Of a stretch of 64,000 bases of DNA, positions 21,069 to 30,171 are shown in pieces. The stretch lies in assembly GCF_037325665.1 (NCBI RefSeq), contig NC_090255.1, positions 29,190,214 through 29,254,213 of the forward strand, given 5' to 3'. The stretch's first letter is position 1; each line of letters starts with the position of its first letter. The notes beneath the pieces were generated by a model. It worked only from the letters and a program-made list of their open reading frames with translations. It had not been told where the DNA came from and searched no databases. Position numbers and translations under genes: made by a program. This DNA is from Littorina saxatilis. Its lineage: Eukaryota; Mollusca; Gastropoda; Littorinimorpha; Littorinidae.

Positions 21069-21472
21069 TTTTTTCTTCATTTATTTGTTTAACCTAATAA
21101 CAGACTACGAGTTATTCTGAAGTTAATTTGGTTAGTCTCTGTATACGTGTGATCTCACTTGATATTTGTTTAGTATAGATTTACATTTTACAACAACAAC
21201 AAAAAGTGTCAAAACTAACGCTAACAAAAAGAGCAAGCACTAAACAACCCCTTTCATTGAGGGTTATTTCAAGGTTAGGTTGTCGCCCTTCCTGTGTTTG
21301 AATACCATTGCCTTACTTCGTGCTATCGCAAGCAATGTTACAATTATAATTGGATTTTGTTGTTGGACGGTGACGAAGGACCGAGCAGGGTGAAGTTCAA
21401 CCTTCGCGTACTTACGTTTTTGTTGTTTGTTGTGTTGTTGTTATATAAAAAAAAAAACAACATTTGCTCATT

Positions 21473-21511
<39 letters not shown>

Positions 21512-21518
21512 ACACACA
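21069..21518. other. Unassigned sequence ending in a CA tract at the gap
   Basis: AT-rich sequence without a supported gene. A CA microsatellite from about 21474 runs straight into the run of N. Confidence 0.6.
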
Positions 21519-21718
21519 NNNNNNNNNNNNNNNNNNNNNNNNNNNNNNNNNNNNNNNNNNNNNNNNNNNNNNNNNNNNNNNNNNNNNNNNNNNNNNNNNN
21601 NNNNNNNNNNNNNNNNNNNNNNNNNNNNNNNNNNNNNNNNNNNNNNNNNNNNNNNNNNNNNNNNNNNNNNNNNNNNNNNNNNNNNNNNNNNNNNNNNNNN
21701 NNNNNNNNNNNNNNNNNN
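21519..21718. other. Assembly gap, exactly 200 N
   Basis: The round length suggests a gap of unknown true size. By alignment with the right-hand LTR, about 10 bp of the left-hand LTR plus its flank are missing here. Confidence 0.98.
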
Positions 21719-22750
21719 TTGAAATAAAGAAGATCCGTAGTTATCCTTATTAATCTCCTTCCAGATTCTTTATATGTGCACACACACACACACAGTCAAT
21801 CATCTGACTCCCGCTCAGAAGTTTAGGAAAGCATAGAGAAGACTAGAAGAATTTGTAGTCTTTCACCAACTCATTCTTTCCAAACAATAGCCAATGGTTT
21901 AATTAGAACATACAAATTGGTTTGTTTCTGACATAGCAAATATCAACTCATTCCTCAAATTCTCAAATACTTTCTTGCTTACAATAATCAATTCATGACC
22001 TTTTGAAACTCATTCATTCATTGTCCACGACCTTGTGAAACTCACTCATTCATTGTCAACGTCATAACATATTTACAAGGACAAGAAAGCAAATAAACAA
22101 AACATAACTTTTACGTTATGTAGAGGTGACGATGTAGCTAGCCTTCAACCTTACGGCCTCCATCGCACCCTCGCCACACTGGCACCACCCCGCACAAGTC
22201 AGACTGGGGCGGCCTGTTACAAAATATAACACCCTACTGTAACAACTAACAATATTCAAAACACACCAACCGAGCACAAGAAAATTATACAATTCCGAAA
22301 TTATTCAAGTACACAAGTCATGTCCGCGCATACAAAAGAAATGTTCAAGTTCACACAAAACTAGCAAAGTACCTCATCTTCCAATATGGCGGCACCCATA
22401 CAACATTCCAAGTCATCCCGGCAATGTTTCCCGGTTCCAAGGTTGACATCAAAAGCAAGAGCAGGTTTTCTCATCCGAGAGCCCAGGTCGAATGACTTTC
22501 AATTGTCAGGCAGTTTACAATCACAACTCACAAAATCAGGCGGTTGCGATTATAACGCGAACAACTCGCACAGTTGTAAATTCACGTGCCGCGAACCCAG
22601 TTTGACCGTCCGTAGCTAACCATGGAATTTTACTGAACTGTTAAAAGTTTCCACCCTCAAAGTTAAACCACTCCTGACAACCTCTTTGTATTACAAAAAG
22701 CACTAGTTATATCCCTTCAACTATAAACACCATAACCGCCATTCATTACA
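21709..22750 (-). repeat. 3' LTR of the Gmr1-like element (left copy)
   Basis: Positions 21719-22750 match 28639-29670 at a constant offset of 6920. The first ~10 bp are inferred to lie within the N run. The ORF starting with MAAPIQ inside both LTRs is not supported as a gene. Confidence 0.93.
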
Positions 22751-22766
22751 TCACCCCTTTCCCCGA
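22751..22766 (-). other. Polypurine tract
   Basis: On the minus strand GGGGAAAGGGGTGA directly precedes the 3' LTR, the position where plus-strand DNA synthesis is primed in this class. Confidence 0.8.
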
Positions 22767-23429
22767 TTAAAAAAAAATGTGAACCCAAAATGAACATTTT
22801 TTTTTTCAAAAACTGTACAAGTATAAGTATTCCAGTAACAAGAAAAATTTTTTAAATACATATAAAAAATACATAAATAGATTAATAAATAATCAAAGCA
22901 TAAGGAAAACATTTATTAAATACTCTGTCCGTTCCCAAAGAGTGCAATCAGTTTACAACCAAAAGACAGTGCCATCCACCAAAAAAGTGACGAAAGCCAC
23001 GAGGCTGTCCTTAAACATGAGCAACAATGGCAAGCATAATAAACCACACTTACGCCGCCGTGTAGATAATCACCCACTGTGTTAATCCACAACAGTTATA
23101 CTCATGGACATTCAGCAATTTTCGCCTATTACTGAATGCAATAACATTGACGTTCTTGGTACCAAAGATCGCCAATAAAGTTTGAGTAGCCCCCGCTAAA
23201 CTCAATACAGTAAACCTCGACTACAACACAAAATGGTACTAGCATCAAAATATCCAAACAAATTTTTCCAGCCAGATTAAATAATAATCACAATGTGAAA
23301 AAAAACCAAGAACAAAATTAAATTAGTTCTTAATACATACACAGCATATCAACACTCACAGCACAAAAAGTATTGTCCTTGTTGATTGCAGAAAGTCTTT
23401 TCACTGTCCTTTCAACCATCATGTTCCAT

Positions 23430-26400
23430 TCACTTCGTCAAGCGTGACAACACATCAGCCTCAAAATTCCTGACTCCAGGAATTGGCACTACTGTGAATG
23501 AATACTCTTGGAGAGACAGAGCCCATCGCAACAGTCGGCCGTTGGCAGTTTTGGACTGTCGTAAGTACGTCAACGGTCTGTGATCAGTCTCAACAAAGAA
23601 ATGTGAGCCAAACAAGTAGCGATGGAATTTGTCAACTGCCCACACCAACGCTAGGCACTCTCTCTCCACAGTAGAGTATCTGGTTTCTCTTTCCAGCAGT
23701 TTCCTGCTGGCATACAGAACTGGATGAAGGACGTCGTCATCATCAGGCTGCATCAGGGCTGCTCCAATCCCCGTGGAGGATGCATCCGACCGCACTGTGA
23801 ACGGCCTGGAAAAGTCTGGCAATCTCACCAGTGGTTCAGACGACAAAATTTCTTTGACCCTGTCAAAAGCCATCTGACACTCTTTTGACCAACGAACTTT
23901 GTTTGGTTGGTTCTTCTTTGTGAGTTCTACCAGGGGGGACACAATAGACGCGAAGCTTGGGACATAGCGCCTATAGAAACTGATGAGCCCTACCAATGAC
24001 CGGACTTGTTTCTTTGTGGTTGGGACAGAGACATTCAAGATTTTGGACACTTTGGAGGGAACTGGACGCATGCTACCCTCCCCAACTATGTGACCCAAAA
24101 ACTCAATAGAGTCAAACCCTGCCTCTACTTTCGACGGTCTCACAGTCAACCCATGTTTTCCCAGTTCTGTCAACAGTCCGTCAAGTGCCTCTAGATGCTC
24201 ACACCAGTCTTCTGTGGCTACAAGTACGTCATCAAAGAAATGAACAGATTTGAACCTATCCAAATCCAACATCTTCATCATCCTCGCGAAAGTACTTGGT
24301 GCTGTACTCATTCCGAACGGCATCTTCTTGAACTGATATAGACCTTGAGGGGTACGAAAAGCCGTTTTTGCTCGATCAGACTCTGCCATCGGAATTTGCC
24401 AATAGCCCTTAGCCAGATCAATCTTCGTGAAATGCTGCCTGCCCTGCAATGAAGCAAACAGAACTTCCGGATCCGGTATTGGCTCAGCGTCAAACTCCGT
24501 AATCTTATTGAGGTGTCTGAAATCGATGCAAAAACGAGTACTTCCGTCCTTCTTCTTGACTAGAACAATAGGAGACGAGAACGGAGAAATAGACGGCTCT
24601 ATTACGTCTAGATCTAACATCTTCTTCACTTCTTCTTCAACCACTTTCTGAGACTCAAATGGTAACGGATACTGTTTCACATTGACCACAGCACCTTCAG
24701 GAATCCTCACCACATGCTGCACTAGGTCACAAGTACCAGGCAAATCCGTCATTTTGTCCTGATGCTTCTGAAACACCGCCTGCACTTTTTGTTTTGCCTG
24801 CATAGACAAGTCAGGACTATAGACCACATCATCTACATTCTCAGTCTGAACTGTGGGAACTGACTGTAGTTTGACTTTCTGAATGTCTACCTCCTCTACT
24901 GCACTGGACCCACTGATCACTCCCAATGAGGCAACAACTGGGTTCTGACCAACATCTTCATTCCTAGACACATACTCCCTGAGCAAGTTGACATGGTACA
25001 CTTTCTCAATCCCAGGTGAAATTTCTACAACGTAATCACATTGATTCAGTCTTTTTATCACCTGAAATGGACCTCGCCAGCGTAGTATCATTTTGTTCTG
25101 CTCAGTTGGAAGTAAGACTAAGACTTTCTTTCCAGCGAGTATCGTTCTTGGCTTCTGAGATCTGTATGATCTGTTCTTCTTTGATACATTCTGAACAGCC
25201 TTCTGTGCTCTACTAACACTGTCAGCCAAGACCTCTTTCAAATCCTGCACATACTGTGACACTGGAACCTGCTGATTCTCCCGACTGCTATCGGTCCACG
25301 CATGATACAGCAGTTCCGACGGTCCTTTTGGGTTTCTACCGTACAGAAGTTCAAAAGGTGAGTACCCTGTAGACTCCTGTGGGATTTCTCTGTATGCGAA
25401 CAACGCAAAAGGCAAATATCTATCCCAATCCTTAGGTCTATCTGCCATCAACTTCTTCACCATGGATTTCAAAGTTCCATTGAACCTTTCACAGAGACCA
25501 TTCGTCTGGGGATGATAAGGAGTCGTGTGCAACTGCGATACCGATATCAATCTCATCACCTCTCGCATGACATCAGATGTGAATTGTGTACCTAGATCTG
25601 AGAGAACCTCATCTGGTAAACCCGTCCGGGTGAAAATGCCCAACAAAGCTTCCGCTACTGCTTCTGTGGTCGTTGATTTCAAGGGTACTGCTTCCGGATA
25701 GCGTGTCGCAACATCCACCAACACCAAAGCGTACTGATGACCACGAGCTGACACTGGTTTAATCGGACCAATCAGATCAATGCAAACTCGGGAAAATGGG
25801 ACTTCTATCACAGGCAGTGGTTGCAAAGGTGCCGAAGGAACTCTACCTTTGGGAAAGGTTTTCTGACAGATATCACATGATCTGCAGTAATCCTTGATCG
25901 ACTGCCGATAACCGGGCCAAAAGAAGAATGCGGACACCCTTTTGAACGTACTGTTCGCGCCTAAATGACCACCAAACAAACCGTCATGGGCAGTGATCAA
26001 AACAGACTCGCGCAAGCGTTCAGGAACAACTAGCTGCCAAACCACTTCATCGTTGACCTTGGAGTAGTACTTTCGATATAACAACTGGTCCCTCACAACA
26101 AACGACACCACACAACCAGACGACTCTTCCGATTTTCCTTGGCCAACTTTCTCGAACAGATCATGCAACGTTTTGTCATCCATTTGCATTTTGGAAAGTT
26201 TCTCAGCATTGATATCAAGTTGGGGAACTTTAGCGGTCAACAGCGGTCTAAAAGGACGTTCTTCTCTAGCTTTTTGACCTCTTGTCTGGACTGCGCTAGT
26301 AACCTCTACACATCCAAATGTGCATCCCTGTATTCTTCCCAAAATGACGTCACATACTGGATTGTCGATCACACATGCCTCAACACTTCCAGAAAAGTAT

Positions 26401-27878
26401 GGTGTATCCAGACTCACAATCGCAATGGGTAACCGAACCAAATCCCCACTGAACTGTCTACACACCTGTACCTTCCCCGTAAACTGATCATCTCTCACTA
26501 GGGACTTCCTGACCCCAACCGTGGAACACCCACTATCCAACATGACCGTGACCTCACTACCATTTAAGGTACCTTCACATGTCTGAATAGACTCGGGAAG
26601 TTCATCACTACCTGAAAATCCTACTGACGCCACAGACTGCTCGTCTTCACTACAGCTGGACTCTTCAACAGTGACAACGGATACTGAAGCAGTATGCATT
26701 TTTTTGGGACAATCTGCCAACTTGTGCGAAGTATCTTGACACCACCAACACTTCCTCTGATAGTTCTGACCACCTCTACCTCTACCAGCTTGACTAGCAC
26801 CTCTACCACCCTTATTATCAGGAGAGCTTTGTTCTGTCGGTGGGTTTGTGTCAGCCTGACTATTCTTCTTAGAAAACCTGTGACCACCTCGACCACCTGA
26901 CCCTGAATGACCTCCTCTCCCACTTGGAATACCGACATTAGCCAACAGAGGATCACTAGAACCTTTTGCTGCTAGGTTTTGACTAGGATGTGCTTCCCTG
27001 TATCTCTCAGCTGCGTCTATCATGGTTTGAGCAGTAGTATGCTTGTCTTCTTTCAGAAAAGTAACCAGAGACGACGCACAACTAGACAGAATCTGCTCTC
27101 TGAGCACCAAGTCACAGAGCAAAGCGAAATCTGTGCCAACTCCAGCCATATCTGTCCATCTAGTAAAAAATCTTCTCATGCGGGAGAAAAAGACATGCAT
27201 GGTTTCACCAGATTCAGGTTTGCATGAGCGAAACTGCGTTCTGAACCCTTCTTCAGTACATTTGAATCTCAACAAATGCGCTGACAGTTTGGCATAGTCA
27301 TTAGTATCTTCTACTGGTAACTCTTGAAAATAATTCAGAGCACGACCTCTGAGTAGAGTAGGCAAAATCAAAGCCTTCTCATCTTTTGACCACTTCAAGC
27401 TAGCTGCGTGCTTATCGAAGCGATACAGATAACTCTCAATGTCATCTGATTTATCATCAAAATAGGGAATCTTGGGACGATTGGCCAATTTATTCCTGCT
27501 TGCTTTTTCAACCAACTCGTCTGCTCGCAACTTTGCCTCCCTGTTCGCCTTTTCTTCTTCAATATCGAGACGACGATTTTCAATCTTAGCTTGTTCAGCT
27601 AACTCTCTCTCTTTAAGCTCCCGTGCAGCAGCGAGTTCTTTTTCTTGACGAAGATTTTCAATCTTAGCTTGTTCAGCTAACTCTCTCTCTTTAAGCTCAC
27701 GTGCAGCAGCGAGTTCTTTTTCTTTCAACAAAGCTTCTCTTCTTGCTGTTCTTTCCTCACGCAAACTATCCTCCACATACTTGTTCAGTGATGCACCATC
27801 TTTTCCTAAGGCTTCACCCTCCACCTTAAACTGCGCTATCAAAGCTTGAACCTCTTCTTGAGATGCCATCGTGAACAA
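23430..27878 (-). CDS. Gag-pol polyprotein, order gag-PR-INT-RT-RNaseH
   Basis: One uninterrupted ORF of 1482 residues. Residues 1-130 are a charged helical region with a duplicated LAAARELKERELAEQAKIEN segment. Gag follows and ends in a CCHC knuckle (about 377). Then come an aspartic protease (DSG, about 445), an integrase with an HHCC zinc region (about 630-672) and DDE core (about 700-795) and a C-terminal GPF-type module, a reverse transcriptase (about 1090-1300) and RNase H (about 1360-1480). Integrase before RT is the Ty1/copia-like order known within Ty3/gypsy from Gmr1-type elements. The protein packages, copies and integrates the element. Confidence 0.96.
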   Translation of the reverse strand: MFTMASQEEVQALIAQFKVEGEALGKDGASLNKYVEDSLREERTARREALLKEKELAAARELKERELAEQAKIENLRQEKELAAARELKERELAEQAKIENRRLDIEEEKANREAKLRADELVEKASRNKLANRPKIPYFDDKSDDIESYLYRFDKHAASLKWSKDEKALILPTLLRGRALNYFQELPVEDTNDYAKLSAHLLRFKCTEEGFRTQFRSCKPESGETMHVFFSRMRRFFTRWTDMAGVGTDFALLCDLVLREQILSSCASSLVTFLKEDKHTTAQTMIDAAERYREAHPSQNLAAKGSSDPLLANVGIPSGRGGHSGSGGRGGHRFSKKNSQADTNPPTEQSSPDNKGGRGASQAGRGRGGQNYQRKCWWCQDTSHKLADCPKKMHTASVSVVTVEESSCSEDEQSVASVGFSGSDELPESIQTCEGTLNGSEVTVMLDSGCSTVGVRKSLVRDDQFTGKVQVCRQFSGDLVRLPIAIVSLDTPYFSGSVEACVIDNPVCDVILGRIQGCTFGCVEVTSAVQTRGQKAREERPFRPLLTAKVPQLDINAEKLSKMQMDDKTLHDLFEKVGQGKSEESSGCVVSFVVRDQLLYRKYYSKVNDEVVWQLVVPERLRESVLITAHDGLFGGHLGANSTFKRVSAFFFWPGYRQSIKDYCRSCDICQKTFPKGRVPSAPLQPLPVIEVPFSRVCIDLIGPIKPVSARGHQYALVLVDVATRYPEAVPLKSTTTEAVAEALLGIFTRTGLPDEVLSDLGTQFTSDVMREVMRLISVSQLHTTPYHPQTNGLCERFNGTLKSMVKKLMADRPKDWDRYLPFALFAYREIPQESTGYSPFELLYGRNPKGPSELLYHAWTDSSRENQQVPVSQYVQDLKEVLADSVSRAQKAVQNVSKKNRSYRSQKPRTILAGKKVLVLLPTEQNKMILRWRGPFQVIKRLNQCDYVVEISPGIEKVYHVNLLREYVSRNEDVGQNPVVASLGVISGSSAVEEVDIQKVKLQSVPTVQTENVDDVVYSPDLSMQAKQKVQAVFQKHQDKMTDLPGTCDLVQHVVRIPEGAVVNVKQYPLPFESQKVVEEEVKKMLDLDVIEPSISPFSSPIVLVKKKDGSTRFCIDFRHLNKITEFDAEPIPDPEVLFASLQGRQHFTKIDLAKGYWQIPMAESDRAKTAFRTPQGLYQFKKMPFGMSTAPSTFARMMKMLDLDRFKSVHFFDDVLVATEDWCEHLEALDGLLTELGKHGLTVRPSKVEAGFDSIEFLGHIVGEGSMRPVPSKVSKILNVSVPTTKKQVRSLVGLISFYRRYVPSFASIVSPLVELTKKNQPNKVRWSKECQMAFDRVKEILSSEPLVRLPDFSRPFTVRSDASSTGIGAALMQPDDDDVLHPVLYASRKLLERETRYSTVERECLALVWAVDKFHRYLFGSHFFVETDHRPLTYLRQSKTANGRLLRWALSLQEYSFTVVPIPGVRNFEADVLSRLTK

Positions 27879-28610
27879 ACCGCTATCACTTAAGCAAACT
27901 ATCCACTACATAGAATGCTAGAGGGCAACACCAAGACTTAGCTTTGACTAACGTGAACACAATAGTCCACTAAACTTTAGAATTTACCTGACTTCCTCAA
28001 GTGCAGTACTAAAGTGACACAGTCTAGGAAACCGATCAACCGAACTACATGGGGAAACAATCAATACATTTGAAACTAGGCTCCGCCCAAAAACTTGGCC
28101 TAGGAACTAGACATACCCCCATTCCCATACACTTATGAATCAAGGCATTGCTGACCCACAACTATTTACAAACTGTGTACACGTAAAAGGGAAAAATGAT
28201 GTGTCATGTATTATTCACTTGTAGGTAAAACTAACCTACAGGGCGCTTCATGTAAAGTAGGGGGAAAAAATAACCTACTCACAAGCAAGAACCAACACTC
28301 AGAGAGACAAATTATTCTCAAAAATATATAGAATGTTAACTTGAGTGTCAGATAAGCAAATGACAAATGACTCACTCCTGTCCAAAATATGTCGTTCAGT
28401 CAGGCACAGGATGCATCCGTCCACAGACCAAGGAGCTCCCTTCACAGGCAGATGACAAGGATGTCCATCCTCCAGACTGCATGCATCAGCATCTGCGCAA
28501 AACCAAACAACACTTCAGCACTACAAGTCAATAATATAAAATAAGCCTAACTGCACTCAAGGGAACGCACCAAAAAAAATAATTAATCTTCAAAAATTTT
28601 CCAATTAATA

Positions 28611-28628
28611 CAACCGCAAGCTCGCCAA
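28611..28628 (-). other. Primer-binding-site candidate
   Basis: Immediately inside the 5' LTR the minus strand reads TTGGCGAGCTTGCGG. The TGG start is what tRNA CCA ends pair with. The tRNA is not identified. Confidence 0.6.
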
Positions 28629-29670
28629 TGTAAGAGATTTGAAATAAAGAAGATCCGTAGTTATCCTTATTAATCTCCTTCCAGATTCTTTATATGTGCA
28701 CACACACACACACAGTCAATCATCTGACTCCCGCTCAGAAGTTTAGGAAAGCATAGAGAAGACTAGAAGAATTTGTAGTCTTTCACCAACTCATTCTTTC
28801 CAAACAATAGCCAATGGTTTAATTAGAACATACAAATTGGTTTGTTTCTGACATAGCAAATATCAACTCATTCCTCAAATTCTCAAATCTTTTCTTGCTT
28901 ACAATAATCAATTCATGACCTTTTGAAACTCATTCATTCATTGTCCACGACCTTGTGAAACTCACTCATTCATTGTCAACGTCATAACATATTTACAAGG
29001 ACAAGAAAGCAAATAAACAAAACATAACTTTTACGTTATGTAGAGGTGACGATGTAGCTAGCCTTCAACCTTACGGCCTCCATCGCACCCTCGCCACACT
29101 GGCACCACCCCGCACAAGTCAGACTGGGGCGGCCTGTTACAAAATATAACACCCTACTGTAACAACTAACAATATTCAAAACACACCAACCGAGCACAAG
29201 AAAATTATACGATTCCGAAATTATTCAAGTACACAAGTCATGTCCGCGCATACAAAAGAAATGTTCAAGTTCACACAAAACTAGCAAAGTACCTCATCTT
29301 CCAATATGGCGGCACCCATACAACATTCCAATTCATCCCGGCAATGTTTCCCGGTTCCAAGGTTGACATCAAAAGCAAGAGCAGGTTTTCTCATCCGAGA
29401 GCCCAGGTCGAATGACTTTCAATTGTCAGGCAGTTTACAATCACAACTCACAAAATCAGGCGGTTGCGATTATAACGCGAACAACTCGCACAGTTGTAAA
29501 TTCACGTGCCGCGAACCCAGTTTGACCGTCCGTAGCTAACCATGGAATTTTACTGAACTGTTAAAAGTTTCCACCCTCAAAGTTAAACCACTCCTGACAA
29601 CCTCTTTGTATTACAAAAAGCACTAGTTATATCCCTTCAACTATAAACACCATAACCGCCATTCATTACA
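28629..29670 (-). repeat. 5' LTR of the Gmr1-like element (right copy)
   Basis: The complete LTR starts and ends with the short inverted repeat TGTAA/TTACA. The flanking bases after 29670 are ATAACC. Confidence 0.93.
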
Positions 29671-29704
29671 ATAACCAGATTGATAGGCTACGACTGTAAG
29701 TACA

Positions 29705-29731
29705 GAAGAACACCCCCCCCCCCCCCCCCCC
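29705..29731. repeat. Poly(C) run
   Basis: A homopolymer of about 24 C following AACA, just right of the LTR element. Its length is likely error-prone. Confidence 0.9.
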
Positions 29732-29909
29732 TTGTAGGACCTTAACTAAATCAGAGATAACTAGGTTTTATGAGAGTTGGAATCTTAAAATGAGGGTACA
29801 TTTACAGAGGTTACGAACAGAAAAACTGAGAAAACACGGTCTTAAAAGGGAGGGGGTCTCTAATCAGGGGTCGTATAAGGGGGTTCCACTGTATTTCACT
29901 TGTACTTCT

Positions 29910-29987
29910 TCCTCCAAAAGCGGCGTATGGCTGCCTAAATGGCGGGGTAAAAGCCGTGGGAGTTTCAGCCCATGAACGAACAAACAA
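29910..29987 (+). mobile_element. Truncated SINE of the GCGTATGGCTGCC family
   Basis: It reads AAAAGCGGCGTATGGCTGCC...CATGAACGAACAAACAA. Target duplication ACTTGTACTTCT is at 29898-29909 and 29988-29999. Same family as 46810-46916 and 52446-52578. Confidence 0.85.
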
Positions 29988-30171
29988 ACTTGTACTTCTC
30001 TTTTCGATTTAAACATTCCTTTCTCGTTTTGTACATTTCACGAAACTTTTTTTGATAAAGCAGGTTCATAAGTTACACTGTATCTTACTCATTTTCCTCT
30101 TGCAGGTAGCAGACGAACCCAAACCCTCCTTCTGCCCAGCCCCATCAGATTCTGACATTACCTCAATCGTC

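Larger units (their letters stand above)
21709..29670 (-). mobile_element. Ty3/gypsy-type LTR retrotransposon, Gmr1-like domain order, looks whole and young
   Basis: The element has two LTRs of about 1042 bp with TGTAA...TTACA ends, a primer-binding-site candidate (TGGCGAGC...) just inside the right LTR, and a purine tract (GGGGAAAGGGG) just inside the left LTR. A single gag-pol ORF lies between them, all on the minus strand. The outermost bases of the left LTR fall in the assembly gap, so target duplication cannot be checked. The LTRs align without gaps over about 1032 bp with about four differences (0.4 percent), so insertion was recent, plausibly around a million years or less depending on the substitution rate. 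Confidence 0.95.

Noticed and set aside
22386-29539. 77-codon ORFs beginning MAAPIQHS in both LTRs
   Set aside because: They lie on the strand opposite to the element, are duplicated only because the LTRs are, and have no recognisable domain.
30052-30171. Upstream extension of the GPCR to a TTG codon
   Set aside because: The extra codons cross a good splice acceptor (CTCTTGCAG). The ATG at 30172 gives a normal receptor N-terminus.
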